Assembly: GCA_003952965.2 (NCBI GenBank)
Contig: CM025849.1
Span: 7,227,947-7,291,946 of the forward strand
Source: Morella rubra
Taxonomy: Eukaryota > Streptophyta > Magnoliopsida > Fagales > Myricaceae
Length of the DNA: 64,000 nucleotides
Reading direction: 5' to 3'
A program made the translations under genes and the position numbers. Shown one piece after another: positions 36,470 through 48,074 of the stretch (positions are counted from its first letter, which is position 1; every line of letters begins with the position of its first letter). A model generated the notes under the pieces. The model was given only the letters and a program-made list of their open reading frames with translations. It had not been told where the DNA came from and searched no databases.

Positions 36470-39400
36470 CTAATTCTCAACAATTATCTTTCCAGTTGCA
36501 TGGCCATCACTAATCTTAGCCCAAGCATCTTTCACCTTGTCCATGGGATACTTTGAGTCGATCACTGTCTTAAGCTTCCCTTCCTTGACCAAGTTAACAA
36601 GATACCGGAGGTTCTCATCCTTGGGAATTAAGATTAGCGGCACCAATAGCTTCTTAGAGAAAGTAAGTTTCTGCAGGGCAAAAGTGAGCAGGGCACCAAG
36701 GCCAGGAGTGATATCAATTACCTTCCCATTTGAGCTCAAATTAGGTTCGAAAGTAGACCATGGAATGCCTGCCGCACAGTGAATAACTGTATCATATTTT
36801 TTACCAGACGGGCTCCTCAGAGCTGCCCCATCTGGGGTCTTGTAGTCAATAACCTCATCAGCCCCTAAGCCCTTGACAAACTCAATGTTGCGGGCGCCAC
36901 AAGTGGCAGTCACATGTGCATTCCCCAGCTTGGCAAGTTGAACTGCATAGTGACCCACGCCACCTGAAGCAGCAGTTATCAGGATGTTTGACTTCGTGCC
37001 ACTTCCATCAAGCTTGATTCCGGCAGATTGAGTTATAGCGTGGTAGGCTGTCAGACCCGCAACTGGGAGACCAACGAATTTGTCCGCTGACAGTTCAGGT
37101 GGTCTTGCAACTGTCAAGCTTCCCTTAGTCACAGCAAACTCGGCTAGTCCACCTCCATTCTGTCACGCGTTGAAATAATGCAATAACCATTACAAACATT
37201 GAGTTTAGATAGTAGATATTGAAAATTTGATGCAGGACATTGAATCAACAGGTTAGTAAACTGAGGACAACTACCACCATTATACATGAAGGAGCGAAAA
37301 CTCATGCCAAATGGAATGAGTGAATTATCTAAATATCATCATTACCTCCCAGAAAATACACGATTTTAAAGCATGCATCAGATTCAAAGAGGCCAGCTCC
37401 GTGTATAATGCAAATTATCAACATCCTAATATGAGAAAGTAAGTTTAAATTTTGACACGGTTTGATACAACTGGAACATCCTTCTCAAGATATTGACTGA
37501 TATATTCAAATACAGAAAATTTCTCAATAATTAATCCTTCATCTCACTTTTGCAACTACACCCACAACAATGGTAGACGCCAATGAGATCATTACTTGTT
37601 CCCCTTCTGCTGTTCGATCAAAGTTAACCCCGTTATACACCGGGTCACTTGAAGCTTGCAGTTCAAGTGGTGCCATGTCTAATCTGGTTCAGGAGACAAC
37701 CCAACAGGAAGATCAACCCAACATTGGTAAGCATGTCAGCTTACCTGTCATGGATTCCTAGAAGTAGAAATCAATTTGCCCATGCTATGGCTAGATGGGC
37801 CCCCTTAGGAAGTCATTTTGGGGTCATAGACTATTCTAATATTCCCACACACTTGTTGGTACGATTCTGAACATTTCGAATGGTTAATTGTTTCCTTTTA
37901 CTGAGAAAAAAAAAAAGAAGCATGTCAGCTTACAGGAATTCAAACACTTAAAAGGAACGGAAGAGGAACACTTGAACAAGTTTGGAGCATTTCTGCTTGA
38001 GTGAGTACACATTAACATTATTAAATTGTGCTTGAAAACTCTTATAATTCACCAATGAAATCTCTCTTCTTGTTTCATGCATAGCTGTGCCAAGCACCCT
38101 CCAATATGTTCTTAAAACCTCAGTGATTCTTTTCCAGATAAGCAAACTATTGAAAACTCCTCACCTAGTTTATACCAAGCCAACTCAAGCAAAGGGCTTA
38201 ACATACCCATAGGTTCCTTTATCAGAACCTATTGGAAATATTCCAAGTTGAGTGTGTTTTACAAATGAAGTGGTTCAGGAATTCCCAAGAATCAACAGAA
38301 CCAGGTAGCATAGACTAAGCATCCATGAAAAATAAGGATAATCCTGATCATCTTGAAAGTAAATATAAGAATGAATCTTCTATTCTCTGAAGCCAAGGGA
38401 AAAGACAAAGGAATCCTTTAGTACTGTCCTTTTTCATTTTACATCACGTAGCCCAATGTCAAGCCAACAAGAATGACCAATTGACCCCATCATTCTCTAG
38501 AGTGGCAGAAAATACGTTGAACAGTGTGGCTGTGAATTCCTTAGTATTGGTGGTACCTAAGCTAAAGATATGCAACCCGCCATGTACACCTGAAGTCTCT
38601 TACCATGAAACTGATAATCAACAATCATTGGAGTCATCTTTCAAGTCCTCTGGTTGTCTTTCCACAAGATGGAGGACTAGAAGTGTTTAAAATCTGAAAT
38701 ACAGCTTAAAGAAGACATACCAAAAGAATGCAAAAGAGCTTACAATGGGGTTAACCATAGCTACAACTTTATCGCCAGCTTTGAAATTTTTTATTCTTGA
38801 TCCAACCTCTATAACGTCCCCTACCACATCAGCAACTGTTCAACAAGGCAAAGATTCATTGTTACAACGCTACCGTGTATCAAAAAAAATTTCTTTTTCT
38901 TTTCTTTTTTTCCGGGGTTGGGAGAGAAGGGGGGGGGGGGGGGGGGGGGGGGGGAAGACACACAGAGAGAAAGAGGATTTAGAAGAAAATGCACTGACTA
39001 ATTACCAGGTATGTGAGGGAACTTGGGAGGAAGAAAAGGCCGCAATGCGCCTTTCTGTACTTTCCAATCAACTGGATTTAGACTTACCGCTTCTATTTTT
39101 AACAAAACCTCGTCTTTATTGGGAGTGGGAACCGGAACTTCAACATGCTGCAAACAAACATGAAATTCACAAAAGTTTCAGTTGGGACGCCAGAGTATCT
39201 TGACAACATAGTGTCAGTGGCATCGGCGGTTCGTAAAACAAAACCAAAAAGAAGCCAGTTCCCAAGTACAAAAACTCAAGACGACTCCATTTGCTGTCTC
39301 TTTCTCTCTCCCTTCGAAGGATTTCAGCAAAACAGAACAGGCAGGAAAGAAAAGTCCTGACTTTCAAATACCAACGATGGTGTCCGATGGCGTTACAACT

Positions 39401-39899
39401 TACAAATGCTTGTACCGTAGCCTATATTTACAAAGAACTGATTATCGTAGAAGCTGTAACCAATAAACACGGCAAATCCAATTCCCTTCCGACGTTTTGC
39501 CAAGAGAAAAGAAAAACAATTCCCGTAGGACGTGGAAACACACCATTAACGACGCTTAGTTATTCAACTATGACGTGAAACATAAATTAACAGAGACAAG
39601 AAAGGTTTTCACACAATTACTAGATTGGTCCTCCGCCCCAAACCCAATTCTAAAATTGTCTAATTCAAAACTTCGCCATTTATGTGCATCACCACCCTCC
39701 AAAACCCTCAAGAAACAAAAATGAACTATAAAAGACACCTATTTCAAGAACATCAAGAAGCAGAGTTCGAGAAAAAGAAAGTAAATGGAAAGCGGTGAAT
39801 TGAAGAGAATTAGGAAAATGAAAGACAATAACCAACCTGTAAGCCATCTGGTCCGCCATAGGAACTATACTGAACTGCAGTCATCAGCTTCCTTGCCAT
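36470..39899 (-). CDS. ceQORH-like NADPH quinone oxidoreductase, copy 1 (intact)
   Basis: Four exons on the minus strand: 39899-39837, 39147-39006, 38835-38744 and 37159-36470, giving 328 residues. All introns are GT-AG and exon phases join. The start MARKLMTAVQYSSYGG and the whole length match plant chloroplast envelope quinone oxidoreductase homologues (about 329 residues), members of the MDR/zeta-crystallin family that reduce electrophilic oxidised-lipid ketones or quinones with NADPH at the inner chloroplast envelope without a cleaved transit peptide (family knowledge). The GroES-like domain spans exons 1-3 (RPFLPPKFPHIP, VGDVIEVGSRIKNFKAGDKV). Exon 4 carries the Rossmann domain with AASGGVGHYAVQLAKLG and ends GHATGKIIVEN. 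No zinc-binding cysteines are seen, as expected. Intron 3 (37160-38743) contains a LINE remnant; intron 2 has a 26-base G run. It is the only copy of three without disruption and lies 4.7 kb from copy 2. Confidence 0.92.
37745..37917 (+). mobile_element. 5'-truncated LINE in intron 3 of ceQORH copy 1
   Basis: The + strand encodes SWIPRSRNQFAHAMARWAPL, the C-terminal RNase H motif of plant L1-type LINEs, ends with a stop at 37869, and has an 11-A tail (37906-37916). A 16-bp duplication aagcatgtcagcttac flanks it (37729-37744 and 37918-37933), the hallmark of target-primed reverse transcription with 5' truncation. The element lies antisense to the host gene. Confidence 0.85.
38929..38954. repeat. 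Poly-G tract in intron 2 of ceQORH copy 1
   Basis: A run of 26 G on + (poly-C in the sense of the gene) lies between exons 2 and 3. The corresponding intron in copy 2 has a 20-G run (46995-47014). Run length is likely unstable and prone to sequencing error. Confidence 0.9.
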
Positions 39900-39990
39900 T
39901 TTCACAGCTCAGATGGCTCAAGCCTCAAGGGAAATGACTGTTTTGTCTTACAAGTGGGAATGCAGGGGTGGCGCGGCTTTAATGCATTTA

Positions 39991-40315
39991 TGAACATTAA
40001 ATGCTTGTCCTGCGTGGATGTTATTCTTACTTTCGCTCACGTGTAGCCGTCCTATAGCCGCAAAGCGTGAATTTCCATTTATAGTGAATTTCTTTCTGTG
40101 TTGTAACAAAGCATGACTTTCCATTTATAGTGAATTAGTGACTTTCCCTTTATAGTAAATTTCTTTCCATTTATGGTGAATTAGTGACTTTCAGTGAATT
40201 TCTTTCTGTGTAATTTTAAAACACAGAAACACTATAAATGGAAAGTCACGCTTTGCGACTATAGGACGGCTGAAAGTAAGAATAAAATCCACGGATGACA
40301 AGCATTTAATGTTCA
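39991..40315. mobile_element. Fold-back MITE-like element in ceQORH copy 1 promoter
   Basis: Imperfect inverted repeats of about 100-110 bp (39991-40101 and 40220-40315) start and end with tgaacattaaatgcttgtc-type ends and are flanked by TA on both sides (39989-39990 and 40316-40317), compatible with a TA target duplication. The loop contains several near copies of gactttccatttatagtgaa. The left arm has about 11 extra bases including a G-box. The element starts 92 bases upstream of the start codon and is absent from the promoters of copies 2 and 3. No transposase frame is present. Confidence 0.7.
40038..40043. promoter_or_regulatory. G-box (CACGTG) upstream of ceQORH copy 1
   Basis: The hexamer cacgtg lies about 140 bases upstream of the start codon, inside the left arm of the fold-back element and missing from its right arm. 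G-boxes bind plant bZIP and bHLH factors. Whether this one acts is inference only. Confidence 0.35.
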
Positions 40316-40752
40316 TAATGTTGTTGAATAAAAATTCATCCACGCTAAAAGTTTTAGCTTTCGTCATAAAAACACAGAAATGTGAGTCTTTACTTTTCAA
40401 AAGTCAAGCCACACACCTAACTTATAACTTATGATATTCATAGGGACTAGGGAAGCCAATCGACCATAATATATATCATTCCTTGAGTTTGAGGTTTTTA
40501 TTTCCTGAATCAATTTCTCCTATTCCTAATAAAATGATAAATTTTTTTTTACCAAGATTTATGAAATTTAGAATGGAACAAATTTGTCAAAATGGGACTC
40601 ATTTGATTTCTTGAAGAGCTTCGAAATAAAAATTATTTATTTAAAGAAAAAGTTAAGTTAAAAAAAAAAGGAGAAATATCATAATATATCACATATGGGT
40701 AAAACAAAGTGCTCCACCTAAGATCCAATTTATCTGATTACACCCTCAATTT

Positions 40753-40755
<3 letters not shown>

Positions 40756-40795
<40 letters not shown>
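40756..40795. repeat. (AT)20 microsatellite
   Basis: An uninterrupted 40-bp AT dinucleotide run in the upstream flank of unit A, absent at the matching place in unit B. Confidence 0.95.
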
Positions 40796-40798
<3 letters not shown>

Positions 40799-40890
40799 GT
40801 GACTTGCTGACGTTCCGTTTGACCGGCGTTAAACGAGATGAAAATGGACTGAAACGCCCAGACTCCACGATAAACTTCACCCAACCGATC

Positions 40891-42639
40891 TTGTTTCTGA
40901 TGTTTTGTTTTGGTATGTCAGGTTATCGATCATGCAAGACTGCAAGTTTCCGAGTGTGAGACTCTGAAGGAGATAGGATAAGATAGCTCATAAGGCTCGG
41001 ATCAAATCAAGGCTTTCTTTTTTTTCTGTTCTTATTTATTTTGTCATAAATAACTATAGGTTAGATTTTTTTTTTTTTTTGGGGTTCAAGAAATGTGGAG
41101 GATGGTACATACTCTCTACAGAAGTAGATTGGTTGTTAAGCAGATTGGTTGGTTGAGTGGCAATAGATAAGAAATAAAGGAAGTCAATAGATGATAGGGG
41201 CATACAATAGCAGGTCTCAAGCGGAGGCCAAGGCCGGCTCTAGCTATAAGCAGCGTACCAGTTTACTAAGGTCTCTAAATTTAGGACGTCCCCAATTCAA
41301 AATTTTTTTTATAGTATATTTACAGAAAATTTAATATTAAGGCCTAAAAAACTTGACTAAAGAGTATATTGATTGAAGAGGCATTAACTTTTCACTTTTT
41401 ATGGTATTTATAAAGTCTTAGTTCAACTCTATAAAATCTTCTTATTTAAAGATATTAATTGTAATTAATGCAAAGAAACCCTACAGAGTCTATTCAATCT
41501 CTTTATTTATTTAATTTTTTTTACCTATAGATATTACTAGCTCTTTAAGCCTCAACTAACAACTAAAAATCTATCTTTAAAAGGACTGAAAATTGCTTGA
41601 GAAAATATTTGTCAAGTACCAAAAATACCGAAAAATCCTCTCTCAACCATTTTGTTTTTTTATTCTTAAAGTAATTATTTTAGTTATCATTAAAACTAAT
41701 AAAATCTTATTTAAGATCATGACATAAGAAAGACTAAATAGATTAATAACATTATCAATTAAAAATGATATATTACCAAATCTAGAATATAACACTTTGA
41801 TAAGTAATTTTGCATTCCAAAAAATTTAAGAATAATTTTAACTAATTTTTATTAAAATTCCATTTTTTAAAATATATTATTTTTCAAATTATAATTAAAA
41901 AAAAATTTAGCCTAAAACCCCAATTACCTTAGTGGCGCCCCTGGCGGAGGCCGAGGAGTTTGTTCGTCAGAACAACATGCACGGTGAGAGAAATTGAGAG
42001 CGGCGACCGCAGTTAAATATAGAACGAAATTGGCGGGAAACGTCGCATTGAAAGCGATTTTGGAAAGACAATCCAACAAGTAAGGATTTCCTGTAAATAC
42101 TTTTTCGTGGACTGGGAGAGGAGGCACTAAGGAGACGTCGAGGGTGTTAACTCGAACTAGAAAGCATGTGCTATACGACTTTCAACGAAAGAGAGAGGCA
42201 GAACTAATTAATATCTGAATCATATTCCTCCTTGATTTTCTCATATTCAATAATTGTCAATATAGGACAAATCGAGGTGGAATATGGCCATCTTATAAAA
42301 TCTGCCTCTCTTGATCTACTCAGCATATATACCATGAACAATATGGTTAATTATGTAATCCCAAGAGATTGCTCTGGCGGTCTAGGCTGAGATTTGGTAG
42401 TTTGCTCTTCTTGAAATCTCAGTTTTGAAATTTTCAAGCGCTACCAACCGTACAACCCTTTGAGGTCATTCTCATAGCTTGTGGCTCGATAATTAACTAA
42501 TTTGTATGGGACAAAAGAGACTGTACAAGTTGAGAGATTAATCTAGGTGAAGTTCCGAATACCCTTGTTATGTATGATTAATGTCGTAGGTAAAAATGTT
42601 AACACGACCTGAAAATTTTCAAAACAAAATTAGAAATTT
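40891..42639. other. Spacer between duplication units A and B
   Basis: Mostly AT-rich non-coding DNA. A 67-codon frame at 41924-42127 (minus) has no recognisable motif or homologue and I do not call it a gene. No LTR or terminal repeat is seen. Confidence 0.5.
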
Positions 42640-43601
42640 ATAAAATGAGAAAAAGTCAAGCCTATAAAACTTACATCAAAATGTCAAAAAGCAGTTAAAA
42701 CTACCAATGTCCATATATCTAGTTCCAAAACTATCAAAATGCATCAATGTTTACTTGTGGAAGGATCTAATGGTTGAAATATCTAAAAAAGATTGCGTAG
42801 CAAAATGTTGGAGGTTGGATAATACGGCGAAGGTTTATGGATTTTGATAGTTTTAATGCTAAATTTTATGACATTAGTAGCTTTGACCATTTTTTGATGT
42901 TTTGATGTAAGTTTGTGTTAAAAATTGAAGATCCCCCTTATAAAATTTAGGACGTAAACATTTTTTTTTTAAGATAAATACACTTTGCATCTTTAGAGAC
43001 TTAACACTTTGCAGCTCTATCTATTATTTATGTCACATTATACTCACTAACTATTCATTTCAAACACCTTACACTCCTCCATTAAAATTTTCCGTCAGTT
43101 TGGACATAAATTTAATTTTTAGTTTCTAAAATCACGATTTTAGTAAGGAATTATTCAAAATGCTTGAAAATCAATAATTGGTGGGAATAATGTGACAAAA
43201 CTAATAAAATATGGTGCAAAGTGTTAAGACTTAATAATTGAAGAATGTAAAATACATTTAACACTTTCTTTCTTTTTTCGTCCTTTAGTCTTCCTCACGA
43301 GAGCCTAAAAGGGAGGCTAAATGAAAAAACCAAAAAAGTTGAAGAGAAAGGAAAATGATGAAAATGGGAAGACAAATTTGGAGGAAACATGAGGAGGTGA
43401 TTATCAAGCTGGAGTATGTTACGTAACATGAACGTGTTGCATATTCCACGCAAATCAGCACGGACACGTTCCAGTTGATTACTTCACCAATTGAAACAAA
43501 CTGAACTTTTGATTAAAAAAGAAACAAACTGAACTTTGTCTGCTATCAAAAGTAAAAGCAAAACAACACAACTTTGTCTGCTATCAAAAGTAAAAGAAAA
43601 A

Positions 43602-43829
43602 CAACACTCAACCTTCTGTGTCACGTAATGGAATACATTCAATCATGTTGATGCCAATATTGCTTGCGTATAAAATCCAGATCTGGGTGGTCAAGACCTC
43701 TAGGCCACAAATCAACACTCAACCTTCTGTGTCATGTAATGGAATACATTCAACTGTGTCGTTGCCAATATTGCTTGCGTATAAATCCCAAGGGGTTGAT
43801 CGAGGTGGTCAAGACCTGCAGCCTAGAGG
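43602..43829. repeat. Two-copy tandem repeat, period ~111 bp
   Basis: Copies at 43602-43712 and 43713-43829 both begin caacactcaaccttctgtgt and contain ccaatattgcttgcgtataa. They lie in a unit B-specific insertion downstream of ceQORH copy 2. Just before them, at 43494-43600, is a shorter duplication of actttgtctgctatcaaaag. Confidence 0.85.
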
Positions 43830-44549
43830 TATGCTCCCCTTGAAATCTCAAGTTTGAATTCTTTTAGGTGTAAACAATTTTTTAGAACTACCCTCACGGT
43901 AAAGCCTAACTTACTTAACATGTATAACTTGAGAGATTGCACCGGTCCAAGATTTACCAGTCCATTAAATGCGTTCCACTTCGGTGGACTTGTCAGGCTG
44001 AATGTTTCCTTAGTCATCCAAATAAAAAAAGAAAATATTGCTTGCGTATGTTTCTTTTATCAAAGCCCACTGTTAAGAGTCAAAAGCCCTAAGTAGGGAT
44101 CATTACCCGACAATTTGACATCTCAAAGTACAGGAAATTTCTAGCACCCATCAACGTGTTACTAAATAGTTAAGGCCTGTTTGAATATGAGGAACATAAG
44201 GTTGTCAAACAACTAAGGAAGCCAGAAGTCATGATTTAAAACACTTAGAGAATTGATTCCTAAAAAGGCCATATACAGAATACATGCAGAAGTTATGTGT
44301 GTTATTTTCTTCCTCTAAACCAGATTAGGAAAATGATTCTGTATTTCACGTGGTCAATTCTTCTTTGAAGCAAAACACAGGTCCAGGGAAAATATGGAGA
44401 CAATATATAATTAAGAACAAATGTGTCCAAATACAGCAAAAATTCGGAGACCTGAACATTATTATTTCATATTATCCAACAGCATGAACTAAGGCAAAAC
44501 AAAACACCCTCAGGTGCCTGGTTTTTAGTCTTTTAAGGGGAAAATCCTT
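43830..44549. other. Unit B-specific downstream spacer
   Basis: Non-coding DNA with no counterpart in unit A between the tandem repeat and the 3' end of ceQORH copy 2. No gene is supported. Confidence 0.4.
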
Positions 44550-45825
44550 TTCTCCAGTACATGAAACAGTCCTCACATTTAGTTATATCAAGATCAGCAG
44601 TTATAGGCCTATTATATTCACCTAATTCTCAACAACTATCTTTCCAGTTGCATGGCCATCAATAATCTTAGCCCAAGCATCTTTCACCTTGTCCATGGGA
44701 TACTTTGAGTCGATCACTGTCTTAAGCTTCCCTTCCTTGACCAAGTTAACAAGATACCGGAGGTTCTCATCCTTTGGAATTAAGATTAGCGGCACCAATT
44801 GCTTCTTAGAGAAAGTAAGTTTCTTCAGGGCAAAAGTGAACAGGGAACTAGGGCCAGGAGAGATATCAATTACCTTCCCATTTGAGCTCAAATTACGTTC
44901 GAAAGTAGACCATGGAATGCCTGTCGCACAGCGAATAACTGTATCATATTTTTTACCAGACGGGCTCCTCAGAGCTGCCCCATCTGGGGTCCTGTAGTCA
45001 ATAACCTCATCAGCCCCTAAGCCCTTGACAAGCTCGATGTTGCGGGCGCCACAAGTGGCAGTCACATGTGCATTCCCCAGCTTGGCAAGTTGAACTGCAT
45101 AGTGACCCACGCCACCTGAAGCAGCAGTTATCAGGATGTTTGACTTTGTGCCACTTCCATCAAGCTTGATTCCGGCAGATTGAGTTAGAGCCTGGTGAGC
45201 TGTCAAACCCGCAACTGGGAGCCCAACGAATTTGTCTGCTGAAAGTTCAGGTGGTCTTGCAACTGTCAAGCTTCCCTTTGTCACAGCAAACTCGGCTAGT
45301 CCACCTCCATTCTGTCACGCATTGAAATAATGCAATAACCATTACAAACATTGAGTTTAGATAATAGATATTGAAAATTTGATGCAGGACATTGAATCAA
45401 CAGGTTAGTAAACTGAGGACATCTACCAACATTATACATGAAGCAGCGAAAACTCATGCCAAATGGAATGAGTGAATTATCCAAGTATCATCATTACCTC
45501 TCAGAAAACACACTATTTTAAAGCATGCATCAGATTCAAAGAGGCCAGCTCCGTGTATAATGCAAATTATCAACATCCTTCTCAAGATATTGACTGATAT
45601 ATTCAAATACAGCAAAGTTCTCAATAATTGATCCTTCATCTCACTTTTGCAACTACACCCACAACAATGGTCGACGCCAATGAGATCATTACTTGTTCCC
45701 CTTCTGCTGTTCGATCAGAGTTAACCCCATTATACACCGGCTCACTTGAAGCTTGCAGTTCAAGTGGTGCCATGTCTAATCTGGTTCAGAAGATCAACCC
45801 AACATTGGTAAGCATGTCAGCTTAC

Positions 45826-45997
45826 CTGTCATGGATTCCTAGAAGTAGAAATCAATTTGCCCATGCTCTGGCTAGATGGGCGGCCTTAGGTAGTCATTTT
45901 GGGGTCATAGACCATTCGAATATTCCTGCACACTTGTTGGTGCGTTTCTGAACATTTCGAATGGTTAATTGTTTCCTTTTACTGAGAAAAAAAAAAA
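45826..45997 (+). mobile_element. 5'-truncated LINE in intron 3 of ceQORH copy 2
   Basis: The same insertion as at 37745-37917, with SWIPRSRNQFAHALARWAAL, a poly(A) tail (45987-45997) and flanking duplications at 45810-45825 and about 45995-46010 (one base changed: catgtaagcttac). The identical position shows that it was present before units A and B separated. Confidence 0.85.
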
Positions 45998-46994
45998 CAT
46001 GTAAGCTTACAGGAATTCAAACACTTAAAGGAATGAAAGAGGAACACTCGAACAAGTTTGGAGCATTTCTGCTTGAGTGAGTACACACGACCATTCTTAA
46101 ATTGTACTTGAAAACTCTTAAAATTCACCAATAAAATCTCTCTTCTTGTTTCATGGTAGCTGTGCCAAGCACCCTCCAATCTGTTCTTAAAACCTCAGTG
46201 ATTCTTTTCCAGATAAGCAAACTATTGAAAACTTCTCGCCTAGTTATATCAAGCCAACTCAAGCAAAGGGCTTAACATACCCATAGGTTCCTATATCAGA
46301 ACCTATTGGAAATATTCCAAGTTGAGTGTGTTTTACGTGGTTCAGGAATTCCCAAGAATCAACAGAACCAGGCAGCATAGACTAAGCATCCATGAAAAAT
46401 AAGGATAATCCTGATTATCTTGAAAGTAAATATAAGAATGAATCTTCTATTATCTGAAGCCAAGGGAAAAGACAAAGGAATTCTTAGTACTCCTTTTTCA
46501 TTTTACATTACGTAGCCCAATGTCAAGCCAACAAGAATGACCAATTGACCCCAGCATTGTTTAGAGTGGCAGAAAATACGTTGAACAGTGTGGCTGTGAA
46601 TTCCTTAGTATTGGTGGTACCTAAGCTAATGATATGCAACCGGCCATGTACGCCAGAGGTCTCTTACCATGAAATTGATAATCAACAATCACTGGAGTTC
46701 ATCTTTCAAGTCCTCGGGTTGTCTTTCCACAAGATGGAGGTCTAGAAGTGTTTAAAGTCTGAAATAAAGCTTAAAGAAGAACATGCAAAAAGAATGCACT
46801 TACAATGGGGTTGACCATAGCTACAACTTTATCGCCAGGTTTGAAATTTTTTATTCTTGATCCAACCTCTATAACATCCCCTACCACATCAGCAACTGTT
46901 TGACAAGGCAAAGATTTCATTGTTATAAGGCTACCGTGTATCAAAAAAAAAAAAAAAAATTCTTTTTCTTTTCTTTTTTTTCCGGGTTGGCTTT

Positions 46995-47012
46995 GGGGGG
47001 GGGGGGGGGGGG

Positions 47013-47014
<2 letters not shown>
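46995..47014. repeat. Poly-G tract and (GA)n in intron 2 of ceQORH copy 2
   Basis: A run of 20 G is followed by a GA-dinucleotide stretch (47017-47043). Equivalent to the G run in copy 1. Confidence 0.9.
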
Positions 47015-47047
<33 letters not shown>

Positions 47048-48074
47048 TATGAGAAAATGCACTGACTTACCAGGTATGTGAGGGAACTTGGGAGGAAGAA
47101 AGGCCGCACCATGCCTTTCTGTACTTTCCAATCAAATGGATTTAGACTTGCCGCTTCTATTTTCAATAAAACCTCGTCTTTATTGGGAGTGGGAACTGGA
47201 ACCTCAACATGCTGCAAACAAACACGAAATTCACAAAAGTTTCAGTTGGGACGCCAGAGTATCTTGACGACATAGTGTCAGTGGCATCGGCGGTTCGTAA
47301 AACAAAGCCAAAAAGAAGCCAGTTCCCAAGTACAAAAACTCAAGACGACTCCATTTGCTCTCTCTTTCTCTCTCCCTTCGAAAGATTTCAGCACATCAGA
47401 ATAGGTAGGAAAGAAAAGTCCCGACTTTCAAATACCAACAATGGTGTCCGATCACCGATGGCGTTACAAATGCTTGTCTCGCAGCCTATATTTACAAAGA
47501 ACTGATTATCGAAGAAGCTGTAACCAATAAACTAGCAAATTTCCCCACAACACGGCAAATCCAATTCCCTTCCGACGTTTGCCCAGAGAAAAGAAAAACA
47601 ATTCCCGTAGGACGTGGAAACACTCCATTAACGACGCTTAGTTATTCAACTATGACACGACACATAAATAACACAGACTAGAAAGGTTTTCACACAATTA
47701 CTAGATGGGTCTTCCGCCCCAAACCCAATTCTTAAATTGTCTAATTCAAAACTTCGCCATTTTTGTGCATCACCACCCTCCAAAATCCTCAAGAAACAAA
47801 AAGTAAACTATAAAAGACACCTATTTCAAGAACATCAAGAAGCAGAGTTCGAGAAAAAGAAAGTATATGGAAAGCGGTGAATAGAAGAGAAGGAAAATGA
47901 AAGAGAATAACCAACCTGTAAGCCATCTGGACCTCCGCCATAGGAACTATACTGAACTGCATTCATCAGTTCCCTCGCCATTTTCACAGCTCAGGTGGCT
48001 CAAGCCTCGAGGGAAATGACTGGCGTTACAAGGACTCTGTCTTAAAGTGGGAATGCAGGGGTGGCGTGGCTTTA

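Larger units (their letters stand above)
35090..40890. repeat. Segmental tandem duplication, unit A (with ceQORH copy 1)
   Basis: Collinear similarity to unit B exists in three blocks: 35095-35942 with 42640-43490 (downstream flank), 36395-39975 with 44550-48075 (gene plus introns), and 40420-40890 with 48770-49210 (upstream flank). The blocks are separated by copy-specific insertions, including 35943-36394 and the MITE-like element in unit A. Intergenic similarity on both sides of the gene shows DNA-level duplication, not retrocopying. Confidence 0.85.
44622..47981 (-). pseudogene. ceQORH-like oxidoreductase, copy 2 (single frameshift in exon 2)
   Basis: Same gene model as copy 1: exons 47981-47916, 47211-47071, 46895-46804 and 45311-44622, with the same splice borders. 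The start reads MARELMNAVQYSSYGGGPDG. Exon 4 is fully open (220 codons from its first Met) and keeps AASGGVGHYAVQLAKLG. Exon 2 is 141 bases against 142 in copy 1, because the A run at 47099-47101 has three bases where copy 1 has four. This shifts the frame after a PFL-equivalent position and would truncate the protein. Everything else looks under constraint, so the defect is either very recent or a homopolymer consensus error. If the base is restored by resequencing this is a second functional gene. Confidence 0.8.

Noticed and set aside
37570-37744. Gene in intron 3 of ceQORH copy 1 (and 45628-45825 in copy 2)
   Set aside because: Only the part after the target duplication is LINE RNase H; the preceding codons are intron sequence that happens to be open.
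38481-38690. Conserved small frame in intron 3, also at 46545-46745
   Set aside because: The similarity is at DNA level from the segmental duplication, the C-terminal parts diverge by frameshift, and no motif is present.
41924-42127. 67-codon frame in the spacer between duplication units
   Set aside because: No motif, no promoter-like context and no counterpart elsewhere.
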